Positions 25,507 through 34,564 are shown, counted from the first letter of the stretch. The stretch: DNA of 64,000 nt from an uncultured Collinsella sp. (GCA_934654585.1 CAKUGF010000008.1:1-64000), one strand, 5' to 3'. The notes: generated by a model from the sequence alone, not told the origin. Translations and numbers: made by a program.

Positions 25507-25643
25507 ATCTCAATCTGTAACATCTGGACGGCAAAAAAGCTCCTAACTGTTACAGATTGAGATTTTCGGTTTCGTTATCGTGGTTAATCTCGATCTGTAA
25601 CATCTAGCCGAGTATTTGGGCTCTAACTGTTACAGATTGAGAC
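25507..25643. repeat. Two 57-bp inverted repeats, family A, period 80 bp
   Basis: Units are 25507-25563 and 25587-25643, again 16-25-16 with a 23-base gap. The first has ATCTCAATCTGTAACA with a perfect inverse arm; the second has mixed G/A variants. Both centres end in CTCCTAAC or CTCTAAC. Confidence 0.9.
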
Positions 25644-25672
25644 AAACCGGCAGAACGGCCTGGGCAAGCCGG

Positions 25673-25717
25673 TCAAAACCACCACAAAGGTGCCTGTCCC
25701 CTTTGTGGTGGTTTTGG
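25673..25717. repeat. 45-bp inverted repeat, family D, copy 2
   Basis: CAAAACCACCACAAAGG is matched in inverse around TGCCTGTCC. It lies between the convergent ends of leuB and the metallophosphoesterase gene, where it could end both transcripts. Confidence 0.88.
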
Positions 25718-25721
25718 CTTG

Positions 25722-26432
25722 TTACCAGGGAGTCTTGCCGAATGAGGACTCGATGGCGTCGTGGCGTTTGAGCTCGCGGCGCATGGTTTGCGAGTTGAGC
25801 CAGGCTGCTTGCCAGCCGCGGATGGGGTAGCGCGTCTCGTCGAGTTCAAACTGCGTATAGCCGCAGGCATTGATAATCGTCGTTCCGCATGCGTGCTGCC
25901 GCTCGCGCTGGAAATCGCAACCGTAGCATTGGTGCACATGCCCGTGCACCATGTAGTCGGCCCCCCAGGACTCAAGCGCCGTGTTAAAGCATTCGAACCC
26001 TCGATGTGGCAGATCGTCCAGATCGCCCATGCCGGCGGCGGGGGCGTGGGTAAGCAGGATGTCGCAGCCGCCGACCATCCTGACTTTGCGGGAAAGCTTA
26101 CGCACGCGCTTGGCCATCTCGCGCTCGGTGTACATGTTGGCCCCGTCGCGATAACGCATGGACCCGCCAAGGCCCGCAATGCGAATCCCTCGGTACGTGT
26201 ACACGCTGTCTTCCACGCAGATGCATCCTCCCGGCGCATGGCGTGCGTAACGATCGTCGTGGTTGCCGCGTACGTAGATGAGCGGTTTGTTGATGACGGT
26301 GACCAAAAACTCAAGATAGTCTGGGTCCAGGTCGCCGGCGGACAAAATCAGGTCGACACCCTCAAAGCGCTCCTTGCGAAAGCACTCCCAAAGGCATCGC
26401 TCTTCGGTATCGGCTATGGCAAGGATCTTCAT
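25722..26432 (-). CDS. Calcineurin-like metallophosphoesterase
   Basis: The 236-residue cytosolic protein has the full metallophosphoesterase motif set: ADTEE near residue 7, SAGDLDPDY (31-39), VRGNHDDRY (54-62), LLTHAPAAG (near 128) and HGHVHQCYG (near 163). The first motif reads D-T-E where D-x-H is usual, so the metal site is slightly altered. Its start overlaps the stop of the upstream BMP-domain gene by four bases, so the two proteins are co-translated. The substrate (nucleotide, phosphodiester or protein) is unknown. Confidence 0.85.
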   Translation of the reverse strand: MKILAIADTEERCLWECFRKERFEGVDLILSAGDLDPDYLEFLVTVINKPLIYVRGNHDDRYARHAPGGCICVEDSVYTYRGIRIAGLGGSMRYRDGANMYTEREMAKRVRKLSRKVRMVGGCDILLTHAPAAGMGDLDDLPHRGFECFNTALESWGADYMVHGHVHQCYGCDFQRERQHACGTTIINACGYTQFELDETRYPIRGWQAAWLNSQTMRRELKRHDAIESSFGKTPW

Positions 26433-28345
26433 AGGGCGGTGACTCCCGGCTCGTCGTCGAGCTGCGGAATGGTGCCCACCACGTTGTCGGCCAGCCAGTC
26501 CATCTCGACGATCTGCGTACTCGGCAGCGGGGGGAAGCCCTCGATCTGCACCACTCCGTCTTGGCTGTGGAGCTCGCCGCCAAAGGGGTTGATGGAGCCC
26601 TCGACGATGCCGTTGCGGAGCAGTTGGACGAGCTTGCGCGTCTGATAGGGCAGGCCCGGAGCGTAGCGAATATCGATGACGCCCGAGTTCATGCCGTACC
26701 AGTAGTTGACGGCGCGCACTTGGTTGTCATCGCTGGTTTCGTCCCACGTACCGTGCAGTAGGCTGCGCACGATGAGCTCGTAGTAGCGGCCCCAATTCCA
26801 TACCGGCATGGCGATGCCGGCGACCTTGCCGTCGACCATGCGGTGGAGTCCGTAGGCCGTGGGGTCCACCAGCGACTTTGACATGTCGGCGCCGGTCATG
26901 ACGCTCACGCCCTCGCGGCACATGGCCTCGGCAAGACCGCCGGCGGGCACATCGCCCCAGGTGAGGATTACCTGGGCACGCGGGTCGAGCAGCGATGCGC
27001 CAATGGCAAAGGCGTTAATCTCGCTGAGCGCGCCGGATGCGAAGACCGACGCATGGTAGCCGATACGGTGGTTATCCGCCATGCTGGCGGCGAGGGCGCC
27101 CAGCAGGAATTTGGCCTCGTACATCTTGCCAAAATACGAGCGGACGCTTTGATGGGGGAGGCCAATGGAACAGTTGAGGAACCGTACCTGGGGATACTCG
27201 ACGGCTGCCCTGAGCGTGTATTCCATCAGGCGGTGCGAAGTCGAGAAGATTACCTTGGCCCCATGTTTGACGGCGGTCTCCACGGCGGCGTAGAACACGT
27301 CCGGATCGTGGCAGTCCTCGAATGCCTCGGTACGCACGATGCCGCCAAAGTGCTCGTCGAGATACTGGCGCCCTTGATCGTGCAGGCTGTCCCAGCTCGA
27401 TGTAGCGCAGGGAAATTCGTGGATGAAGGCGATGCGCAGAGGATTGGCCGCCGAGTAGACGGTCTTGCCCATAAAGAAGTTGAGGACGCCGGAGGTCGAC
27501 TTGGCGGGCGCCTCTTCCTCATCGACGTTCGGTGCTTCGACAAGATCGACCTTGTCCTCGTCGCTTTTGCCGGCAATGACCAACTCGCGCCAAATCTTGC
27601 ACAGGCGGTTTACGACGATATCGGTCGGCGTATCCAGCAGACGGTCCTGGTTGTACACGTTGAGATAGACGAGCATGGCGTCGGCGGGCGTAATGTCCAG
27701 ATGGTCGCCGCCGGCGCGAAGGTAGGCGCGCTTAAAGAGTAAGAAGGTATGGCGCAGGTAGTCGACCTTTTTCTGCGGCCACTTTTCGACGAGGTCTTGG
27801 CCGAGCATTTTGGCGAGCGTTTCGTAGCTCCCCTCGCGCGAGAACTCAATCTCGTATAGGGGGCAGACGTACCAAAATGCGCAAAACTCGCCGTAGAGGC
27901 GGCTTTCAACGGAATCCCATTTACCGGGATAGAGACGGGTGACCTTGGCCGAGACCGTCGGGGCGTCCAGGAATTTGAGGACACTGACGCGCTTGTTGCC
28001 CTCTTGGACGTAGAACCGGTGCATGAACTCAGTGACGATGATGGGGTCGCGATAGCCCTCGGTCACCTGAATGTCGTAGAGGTTGGACCACTTGCGGGCA
28101 AACTCGGTGTTAAACGGCAGCAGGGGCATAAAGTTGCACGAAAAGGCAGACTGGCGGCCCTTGGTAACCGTGCCGACGACCATCTCGAGCGGAATGTCCC
28201 TCAGGCCGATGTTCTCTCGTTGACCACAGGGGAGCTGAGCCACAAGGCTATCGAGGTCCGTAAGATACGGATGCTCACTTTGGCTGATGGCGCGACGACG
28301 TCCCTGCTCGCCGCGCTTGCGTGCTTGACGATAGGCCTCTTCCAT
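26429..28345 (-). CDS. ParB-like domain fused to a BMP/PnrA-type ligand-binding domain
   Basis: The 638-residue protein has no signal peptide or lipobox. Residues about 45-140 resemble a ParB/sulfiredoxin fold (IGLRDIPLEMVVGT, then FYVQEGNKRVSVLKFL). A helical middle part follows, and residues about 305-600 resemble the BMP/PnrA family of nucleoside-binding proteins (RIAFIHEF, KVIFSTSHRLMEYTL, NHRIGYHASVFASG, WGDVPAGGL). PnrA proteins are normally lipoproteins outside the cell, so a cytosolic version joined to a ParB-like domain suggests an intracellular nucleoside sensor or nucleotide-handling enzyme; this is inference. It is coupled to the phosphoesterase. Confidence 0.7.
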   Translation of the reverse strand: MEEAYRQARKRGEQGRRRAISQSEHPYLTDLDSLVAQLPCGQRENIGLRDIPLEMVVGTVTKGRQSAFSCNFMPLLPFNTEFARKWSNLYDIQVTEGYRDPIIVTEFMHRFYVQEGNKRVSVLKFLDAPTVSAKVTRLYPGKWDSVESRLYGEFCAFWYVCPLYEIEFSREGSYETLAKMLGQDLVEKWPQKKVDYLRHTFLLFKRAYLRAGGDHLDITPADAMLVYLNVYNQDRLLDTPTDIVVNRLCKIWRELVIAGKSDEDKVDLVEAPNVDEEEAPAKSTSGVLNFFMGKTVYSAANPLRIAFIHEFPCATSSWDSLHDQGRQYLDEHFGGIVRTEAFEDCHDPDVFYAAVETAVKHGAKVIFSTSHRLMEYTLRAAVEYPQVRFLNCSIGLPHQSVRSYFGKMYEAKFLLGALAASMADNHRIGYHASVFASGALSEINAFAIGASLLDPRAQVILTWGDVPAGGLAEAMCREGVSVMTGADMSKSLVDPTAYGLHRMVDGKVAGIAMPVWNWGRYYELIVRSLLHGTWDETSDDNQVRAVNYWYGMNSGVIDIRYAPGLPYQTRKLVQLLRNGIVEGSINPFGGELHSQDGVVQIEGFPPLPSTQIVEMDWLADNVVGTIPQLDDEPGVTAL

Positions 28346-28399
28346 GGATTCGCTCCTTTAGTCGTTTAAACAACGATATAAACCATGGTACCACGATGC

Positions 28400-28438
28400 G
28401 AAACCACCATAAAGGTGCCTGTCCCCTTTGTGGCAGGT
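28400..28438. repeat. Family D inverted repeat, copy 3 (degenerate)
   Basis: AAACCACCATAAAGG and CCTTTGTGGCAGGTT flank TGCCTGTCC. The right arm runs into the stop codon of the MscS gene. Mismatches make it the weakest copy. Confidence 0.75.
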
Positions 28439-29205
28439 TAGGCGATGATGGGGGCGATGGCGCGGATGCAGGCGTCGGCTGCCGTAAAGGTGGTGCTGTC
28501 GTCGCTGACGATAAAGATGATCTTGCCCTTGATGCCAAAGTCGCCGATCTCGCTAAAGAGCACGTAGGGGTCCTTGTCAAAGCCTGAGATGGGCGAGACG
28601 GCTGCCTTGGTGGCGCTTGTGAGTTCGTCTGCCAGCGCATCGAGCGAAGCCCACTTAGACGTGTCCTTTACGGCAACGGGCACGGCCACGCGCCCAAAGG
28701 GCATCAGGTGCACGAGCGTGTTCTTGGAGATGTTTGAGTTGGGGACGATGATGGTCTGCCCGCAGGCGTCCTCGATGGTGGTATGGCGCCAGGTGATGTC
28801 TTGGACCACGCCCGATACGCCGCCGACCTCGATATTGTCGCCGGGCTTGATGATGCCCATAAAGGTCACCTGCATACCGCCGATGAGGTTCGAAAGCGTG
28901 TCCTGAAAGCCGAGCGAGATGGCGATGCCGCCGACGCCAAGAGCGGCGACGAGGGCGTTTGCATTAATGCCAAAGCAGTTGTCGAGGATAAAACTGCCGC
29001 CGATCATCCAGATGACGGCGCGCGCGATGTTGATGAAGATGCTCGATGCAGGGAGCGGGTTGTCGTCGCGGTTGAGCAGATGGTGCAGGGTCTTGGACGC
29101 GACTTTGGCGGCAACGGCAGTGCCCAAGGCCAAGATGCCGGCCCAGATGATGTTGTGGACCCATCGCTGCGCAAAGAAATGAAGAATCGGCTCAAACAAT
29201 TCCAT
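28438..29205 (-). CDS. Small-conductance mechanosensitive channel, MscS family
   Basis: The 255-residue membrane protein should open under osmotic shock to release solutes. It has about three N-terminal transmembrane helices, the pore-lining helix with Gly/Ala spacing (ALVAALGVGGIAISLGFQD), then the cytosolic beta domain (IKPGDNIEVGGVSGVVQDIT, then IIVPNSNISKN) and a C-terminal vestibule domain. The length is close to a minimal MscS. AGGAGG precedes the start. Confidence 0.9.
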   Translation of the reverse strand: MELFEPILHFFAQRWVHNIIWAGILALGTAVAAKVASKTLHHLLNRDDNPLPASSIFINIARAVIWMIGGSFILDNCFGINANALVAALGVGGIAISLGFQDTLSNLIGGMQVTFMGIIKPGDNIEVGGVSGVVQDITWRHTTIEDACGQTIIVPNSNISKNTLVHLMPFGRVAVPVAVKDTSKWASLDALADELTSATKAAVSPISGFDKDPYVLFSEIGDFGIKGKIIFIVSDDSTTFTAADACIRAIAPIIA

Positions 29206-29247
29206 GTAGGGAAACCTCCTAATGATCGTCCAACCATGATACCCACC

Positions 29248-29280
29248 AAAAAGCCCGTCCGATCACATTCGGGCGGGCTT
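29248..29280 (-). terminator. Terminator of the 5'-nucleotidase gene
   Basis: AAGCCCGTCCG pairs with CGGGCGGGCTT; on the minus strand it is followed by TTTTT. Confidence 0.88.
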
Positions 29281-29333
29281 CTGTGCTCGATATAAGGTTT
29301 GCGAGGTGTGGGCAGCGAGGCCCGGCGTCTGGA

Positions 29334-31352
29334 TTAGCGGCGGCGTTTCCAGATGATGCCGAGGACGATGATGACGATGCCGCCGATGAGGCATGCGCCG
29401 ACCATGGCCAGCGTGCGGTCTCCCGTTGCGGCGAGCTTGCCGGTCGTCTTCTTGGTGATGACCGTCGTTGCCGTCTTAGACGAGGGTTCGGGCGTCGGGA
29501 CCGGCGTGGGCGCGGGGTTTTCGGCGGAGCCAAAGCTGATGGTGCCCGCGAGCGAGGCCATCTTGCTCTCCCAGTCGTTTTGGCTGATCAGTGTCCTCAG
29601 CGCTGCTTCGCACGTGCCCCACTCGGTGTGCTTGGCAGCGTTTGCGAAGGTGGGGAAGTCAGCCGTATTGGTGATGATGTAGTTGTTGGTGGCGACGGTA
29701 TAGGTCTTGGCGGGGTCGAGCGCGGTGCCGTCCTTGGTAAGCGTGGCGCTCACGATGCGCTTGCCCTCGGGCTGCATCCAGTCGATTGTCACGTTGACGC
29801 CGCCGAAGGAAAGGACGCTGCCGGAGTCATTGGGCATCTTGTACTCGTCTTGCGCCTCCTGCTCGGTGTGGCCCTCTGCCACATAGGCTTGTTGCAGCTC
29901 GTAGATGTCGTTGCATTTGTTACTGATCTCCAGCGAGTGCTCAAGTGCGGCGAGGAAGTCCGCACCGGTCATGGTCCAAGTCTCGACGGTGTTGCCGTAG
30001 GGCGAGATGGCGATGACGTTGCCGGCGGTCACGTCTCCCGCCGCGATGCCGCCGCGGATGCCACCCGCGTTTTCGATGGCAAGGTCCGCGCCCGTCAGGT
30101 TAAGATAGGAGCCACAGATCACGTGGCCGATGGTCTGCTCCTTGGTGGTGTCTCCCGCTTTGCTGGGGCGGAAATCGGTAGTGCGCACCATTTCCCAGCC
30201 GTGCGTACCCTCGGCATTCTCGCCGTAGAAATAGTTAGTGGCGGATGTGCCGAGGACCTTGTTCGATTCCTTTTTAAAGGCCTCGTCGAGCGGCTTGATC
30301 TTGTTGCGGACGCCTTCAAGGCAGCTTTTGTAGTCGGAGCCCTTGTTCGGGTCGGCCAAAAGGTCGCTGACGTCCTTGGCGGTGTAGAGCTTCTCGATGC
30401 TTTCGTCTGCGGGTAGCGTAATCTCGTCATCGTCGGTTGCCTCGGTGCCCTTGGTGTTGTACCCATAGGGGATGGAAAGCAGTCCCACCTCGGCAAAGGC
30501 GCTGCCGGCCTCGACGACGCGGACCGGCTTGCCATCGGCGCCCGTTACGTTTTCATCCAGGTTGATGTGCTCGTGGCCTGCGATCAGGGCATCGAGGCCT
30601 TTGAGCTGCGCGGCAAAGGTCTTGGCGTTGAGCGTATGCGCGATGCAGACAACAACATCGCAGCCTTGGTCCTCGCGCAGTCGCTTGGCCTCGGCATTGA
30701 TGGCGCCGGCGGCACTCGAGAAGCTGGTGCCCGTGACCAGGTCCGCGCGCAGCGAGGAACCCAACGACTCGTCCATAGCGCCCACGACGCCGACTTTGAT
30801 CTGGTAGTTAAACGTTGAGGTGCCCTCGTTGTCCTTCCAGGTGCGGCTGAGCGTCCTGGTGATGCTTGAGCTCCATACGCCGTTCGAGGACGTTGCGTTT
30901 GCGCAGAGCATGGCGAAGGGCGAGCTGGTGGTGCTATAGCCGGTCATGGTACGAAGCTTGTCCGCACCATAGCTCCAGTCATGGTTACCCGGTGTGGTCG
31001 CGTCGTAACCGTCAGCATAGAAGGTGTCCATGAGCTCGGCGATGCTCTTGCCCTCGCTCATGGTGGCAAAGGATTGCCCGTGGAAGGTGTCGCCCGCGTC
31101 GAGCAAAAGATCGGGGGCGTTGCTCTGGGCGCTATAGAGGACTGCCAGTCCGTCGAAGCCGACAGTACCGGTGCCCTTGCTTGCGTCGTAGTCGTACTTG
31201 TAGCTGCCGTGGATATCGTTGGTGTGCATCACGGTCACGTTGCCGTTGATTGTCTGGGGCAGATCGCCCGCAAGGGCGAGGCTGGGTGCGCCAGTGAGCA
31301 CGCCGGCAAGCAGCGCGGCGGTTAACGCAAGGCGGGGGAGGAGTCTTTTCAT
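29334..31352 (-). CDS. Secreted, wall-anchored 5'-nucleotidase / cyclic phosphodiesterase
   Basis: The 672-residue exported protein starts at ATG 31352, with AAGGAG upstream; the frame is open to 31409 but the signal peptide begins at MKRLLPRLAL, cleaved near ALA-GD. Metal motifs HTNDIHGSY (near 41), LLDAGDTFHG, TPGNHDWSYG and LIAGHEHINL define the N-terminal phosphoesterase domain. The C-terminal 5'-nucleotidase domain includes ENAGGIRGGI. A Thr/Pro linker leads to LAATGD (about residues 640-645), a hydrophobic helix and KRRR, the layout of a sortase substrate; LAxTG is the class E motif. It would release phosphate and nucleosides from extracellular nucleotides. Confidence 0.92.
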   Translation of the reverse strand: MKRLLPRLALTAALLAGVLTGAPSLALAGDLPQTINGNVTVMHTNDIHGSYKYDYDASKGTGTVGFDGLAVLYSAQSNAPDLLLDAGDTFHGQSFATMSEGKSIAELMDTFYADGYDATTPGNHDWSYGADKLRTMTGYSTTSSPFAMLCANATSSNGVWSSSITRTLSRTWKDNEGTSTFNYQIKVGVVGAMDESLGSSLRADLVTGTSFSSAAGAINAEAKRLREDQGCDVVVCIAHTLNAKTFAAQLKGLDALIAGHEHINLDENVTGADGKPVRVVEAGSAFAEVGLLSIPYGYNTKGTEATDDDEITLPADESIEKLYTAKDVSDLLADPNKGSDYKSCLEGVRNKIKPLDEAFKKESNKVLGTSATNYFYGENAEGTHGWEMVRTTDFRPSKAGDTTKEQTIGHVICGSYLNLTGADLAIENAGGIRGGIAAGDVTAGNVIAISPYGNTVETWTMTGADFLAALEHSLEISNKCNDIYELQQAYVAEGHTEQEAQDEYKMPNDSGSVLSFGGVNVTIDWMQPEGKRIVSATLTKDGTALDPAKTYTVATNNYIITNTADFPTFANAAKHTEWGTCEAALRTLISQNDWESKMASLAGTISFGSAENPAPTPVPTPEPSSKTATTVITKKTTGKLAATGDRTLAMVGACLIGGIVIIVLGIIWKRRR

Positions 31353-31415
31353 GGCAGTCTCCTTAGTCCTTAACCAGAATGCCTGGTTGAATATCGCCAA
31401 TATCGACATGATATG

Positions 31416-31511
31416 CCAAAACCACCACGAAAGTGCCTGTCCCCTTCGTGGTGGTTTTGACGTTTGCGCAGATAAAACCTGCCAAAATAAACCTGTCCCT
31501 TTTTGGCAGGT
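31416..31511. repeat. Family D inverted repeat, copy 4, and a neighbouring hairpin
   Basis: Copy 4 (31416-31460) has CACGAAAG/CTTCGTG where other copies have CACAAAGG/CCTTTGTG; the A-T to G-C change is paired. At 31477-31511, ACCTGCCAAAA and TTTTGGCAGGT form a second hairpin that also has CCTGTCC in its loop. It ends next to the stop codon of the ABC ATPase gene and may be its terminator. Confidence 0.82.
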
Positions 31512-31512
31512 G

Positions 31513-32307
31513 TTAGCTCAGCAGCATGCGGTCGTTGGCGAGCTCGCCGCCCGAGACCTCCTCGAACTTCTGGAGTAGGTCGGCCACGGTGAGCGACTTC
31601 TTCTCGTCGCCCGCCACGTCGTAGATCACATGGCCCTCGTGCATCATGATCAGACGGTTGCCCAGACGGATGGCGTCGTTCATGTTGTGCGTGACCATTA
31701 GCGTGGTCAGGTGGTTCTCGTCGACGATCTCCTCGGTCAGGTTGAGCACCTTAGAGGCCGTCTTGGGGTCGAGGGCCGCGGTGTGCTCGTCGAGCAGCAG
31801 CAGACGCGGCTTGGTGAGCGTGGCCATGAGCAGGGTGAGCGCCTGACGCTGACCCCCCGACAGCAGGCCGACCTTGGCGTTGAGGCGCGTGTCCAGACCG
31901 AGGTCCAGGCGCTTGAGCAGCTCAACGTACTCGTCCTTCTCTGCCTTGGTGACGCCCCACGAAAGACCGCGACGCTGACCGCGACGCTTGGCGAGGGCCA
32001 GGTTCTCGGCAATCTGCATGTCCGCCGCGGTGCCGCGCATGGGATCCTGGAACACACGGCCCAGGTACTTGGCGCGCTGCGACTCGCTCAGACGCGAGAT
32101 ATCGTTGCCGTCGAGCTCGATAACGCCCGAATCGAGCGGATACACGCCGGCGATCATGTTGAGTAGGGTGGACTTGCCGGCGCCGTTGCCGCCAATCACC
32201 GTTACAAAGTCGCCGTCGTTGAGGGTAAGGTCGACACCGGTGAGCGCGCGCTTCTCGGTGACGGTACCCTTGTTAAAGGTCTTCTTGACGTGCGAGAGCT
32301 TAAGCAT
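31513..32307 (-). CDS. ABC transporter ATP-binding protein
   Basis: The 264-residue ATPase powers the adjacent permease. Walker A GGNGAGKST (near residue 38), the signature LSGGQRQAL, Walker B LLLLDEHTAALD and the switch His in MVTHNM are intact. It starts MLKLSHVKKTF at ATG 32307, eight bases inside the end of the permease gene; the open frame further upstream overlaps that gene and is not used. The Glu-His after Walker B (DEHTAALD) is typical of the TrpX/ABC_sub_bind class of importers. Confidence 0.92.
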   Translation of the reverse strand: MLKLSHVKKTFNKGTVTEKRALTGVDLTLNDGDFVTVIGGNGAGKSTLLNMIAGVYPLDSGVIELDGNDISRLSESQRAKYLGRVFQDPMRGTAADMQIAENLALAKRRGQRRGLSWGVTKAEKDEYVELLKRLDLGLDTRLNAKVGLLSGGQRQALTLLMATLTKPRLLLLDEHTAALDPKTASKVLNLTEEIVDENHLTTLMVTHNMNDAIRLGNRLIMMHEGHVIYDVAGDEKKSLTVADLLQKFEEVSGGELANDRMLLS

Positions 32308-33223
32308 CTGCCTCATCTCCCTTCGTGTAGGAGCTGCGGAGTTTGTAGCGCTCCCAGACCACGGGGACGCACAGGGCCACGGCGACAATCACGGCGGAGA
32401 GCAGCTTCATGTCGTTGGCGTCCATGCCCAGTTGCAGCACGATGGCGCGGATGAGGAAGTAAACCACGGAGCCAAAGACGGCAGAGGCCAGACGGACGGA
32501 GAACTGCGTCAGGCCGCCGGGCAGCAGACGACCGAGCACCTCGCCGATGACGATGGCAGCAAGGCCGATGACGATGGCGCCGGTGCCCATGCCAATGTCA
32601 GCGTACTTCTGGCTCTGGCAGATGAGCGCGCCGGCAAGGCCGATGAGGGCGTTGGAGAGCACGAGGGCGATCATCTTGGTGGTGTTGGTGTTAACGCCCA
32701 GGGCGCGAATCATGTACTCGTTGTTGCCGGTGGCACGCAGCGCCGAGCCGATCTCGGTGCCAAAGAACCAGTACAGGATGGCAACGATCGCCACGGCCAA
32801 AATGATGCCCAGGATAATGGCAACGGTGGACTGCGGTAGGCCGGTCATGTTGCTGACGGACGAGAAGATGGTGCCCTTGGCAAGGATGGGCGTGTTGGAC
32901 TTGCCCATGATGCGCAGGTTGATGGACCACAGACTGATCTGCGTAAGAATTCCGGCGAGGATCGCGGGGATCTCGAAGACCGTGGTTAGGATGCCCGTGA
33001 CGGCGCCCGCGATGGCGCCGGCGCACATACCGGCCAAAACAGCGAGCAGCGGGTCGACGTTATTGTTGACGATGAGCACGGCGCAGACGCAGCCGCCGAG
33101 GGCAAAGCTGCCGTCGCAAGTCATATCGGGGATGTCGAGCAGGCGGAACGTGATAAACACGCCAAGCACCATAATGCCCCAGAGGACGCCCTGCGAAACG
33201 GCGCCCTGCAATGCAATGAGCAT
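32300..33223 (-). CDS. ABC transporter permease (TrpXYZ-like)
   Basis: This 307-residue membrane protein has about eight to nine hydrophobic segments. LLDIPDMTCDGSFALGG near residue 28 and the ALRATGNNEYMIRALGVN loop near 185 are typical of branched-chain/TrpY-type permeases. With the ATPase and lipoprotein it forms a complete importer. By family the ligand may be an aromatic amino acid or a related small molecule; the sequence does not decide. Confidence 0.9.
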   Translation of the reverse strand: MLIALQGAVSQGVLWGIMVLGVFITFRLLDIPDMTCDGSFALGGCVCAVLIVNNNVDPLLAVLAGMCAGAIAGAVTGILTTVFEIPAILAGILTQISLWSINLRIMGKSNTPILAKGTIFSSVSNMTGLPQSTVAIILGIILAVAIVAILYWFFGTEIGSALRATGNNEYMIRALGVNTNTTKMIALVLSNALIGLAGALICQSQKYADIGMGTGAIVIGLAAIVIGEVLGRLLPGGLTQFSVRLASAVFGSVVYFLIRAIVLQLGMDANDMKLLSAVIVAVALCVPVVWERYKLRSSYTKGDEADA

Positions 33224-33327
33224 GCTTCATACCTCCTAGAATTGGGTGGACACGTGAGTCACCATGATAGCGGTAACCATGCATAAAAGAGTTGCGGACA
33301 GACGTTTTGTCTCATCCGAAACAAGCA

Positions 33328-33356
33328 GGGCGAACGCCGGTCTTTGGCGTTCGCCC
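33328..33356 (-). terminator. Stem-loop between the lipoprotein and permease genes
   Basis: GGGCGAACGCC pairs with GGCGTTCGCCC; on the minus strand TGCTTGTTTC follows. It lies inside the presumed operon, so it could give more binding protein than permease by partial termination. Confidence 0.6.
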
Positions 33357-33427
33357 CTGTGGCTCAGATATTGAATAACACAGCAACGGCGCGAGCACGG
33401 GCTCTAGACGCATCGCCGCGCATGCCG

Positions 33428-34408
33428 CTACTCGTCCAGAGCGGAGAGGTCGATGCCCAGCGCCTCGGCCATCTCGTCGTTCTTGACGACGACCAGGTCC
33501 TTGCTCGAGAGGTGCTTGATAGCCATATCCTCGGGCTTGGCCTCGCCCTTCAGGATCTTGACGGCCATCTCGCCCGCAGCGTAGCCCAGGTCCTCGTAGT
33601 TGATGGAGAGGGTGAACAGGCCGCCGGCCATGCACATGCCTTCCTCGCCGGTCACGAAGGGAAGCTTGTTCTCCTTGCAGATCTGGCCGACCTGCGAGGC
33701 GCCCGCGGCGATGGTGTTGTCGGTGGGCGAGTACAGCGCATCGACCTTGCCCACGGCAGACTCGACGACGGACTGGATCTCGTTGGAGCTCGAGACGGTG
33801 AAGTCGGTGTACTCGAGGCCCAGCTTGTCGAGCTCCTTCTTGGCGGCCTTGATCTGGACGTCGGAGTTGGACTCGGCGGTGCAGTAGAGCAGGCCGACCT
33901 TCTTAACGTCGGGCAGGACCTTCTGCATCATCTCGAGCTGCTCGGCGACCGGGGTGAGATCGGAAGCGCCCGTGACGTTGGTGCCGGGCTTGTCGTTGTC
34001 CTGGACCAGGCCGGAAGCGGCGTAGTCGGTGATGGCGCAGCCAACGATGGGGATGTCAGCGGTGGCGCCGGCGGCAGCCTGCGCGGCGGGCGTAGCGATG
34101 GCATAGATCAGGTCGACGCCGTCGCCTACGAACTTGTCGGCAATGGACTTACACGTGGACTGGTCGTTCTGGGCGTTCTTCTGGTCGATCTTGACCTTGA
34201 GGCCGCTCTCCTTGATGGCCTTGACAAAGCCGTCGTTGGCGGCATCGAGTGCGGAGTGCTCGGTGAGCTGCAGAACGCCGACGGTGTAGTCGGAACCGGC
34301 GGCAGCGGAGCCGGAACCAGAGTTGCCGCCGCATCCGGCGAGCGGAGCGAGCGCGAGCAGGCCAGCGGAGACAAGAAGGCTCCTGCGGCTGATGGTGATG
34401 TCCTTCAT
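33428..34408 (-). CDS. ABC transporter substrate-binding lipoprotein (ABC_sub_bind family)
   Basis: The 326-residue protein has a signal peptide with an Arg pair (ISRRSLLVSAGLL) and the lipobox LAGC with Cys26 as lipid anchor, then a Gly/Ser linker. The mature part has two lobes of the TrpX/ABC_sub_bind type (VGVLQLTEHSALD, VDLIYAIATPAAQ, KKVGLLYCTAESNS, YSPTDNTIAAG). It captures ligand outside the membrane for the permease/ATPase encoded next. The promoter 64 bases upstream is clear. Confidence 0.9.
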   Translation of the reverse strand: MKDITISRRSLLVSAGLLALAPLAGCGGNSGSGSAAAGSDYTVGVLQLTEHSALDAANDGFVKAIKESGLKVKIDQKNAQNDQSTCKSIADKFVGDGVDLIYAIATPAAQAAAGATADIPIVGCAITDYAASGLVQDNDKPGTNVTGASDLTPVAEQLEMMQKVLPDVKKVGLLYCTAESNSDVQIKAAKKELDKLGLEYTDFTVSSSNEIQSVVESAVGKVDALYSPTDNTIAAGASQVGQICKENKLPFVTGEEGMCMAGGLFTLSINYEDLGYAAGEMAVKILKGEAKPEDMAIKHLSSKDLVVVKNDEMAEALGIDLSALDE

Positions 34409-34471
34409 ATCATTACCCCCAGTATAAAAATGGCTGGAAACACTGCACTGGGAAAAAGTGCAAGTGGAACT

Positions 34472-34499
34472 ATAGTAACGCGGATGTCCATTTTTACAA
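34472..34499 (-). promoter_or_regulatory. Promoter of the ABC importer operon
   Basis: On the minus strand TTGTAA and TACTAT are 16 bases apart, followed by a short GCACT/AGTGC dyad in the leader. Confidence 0.6.
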
Positions 34500-34564
34500 C
34501 ATCTGGGCGGGTTATTTAATAGGGAATTGCGCGGACGGCGGAATCGGCCGATGGACGGTGGCGG

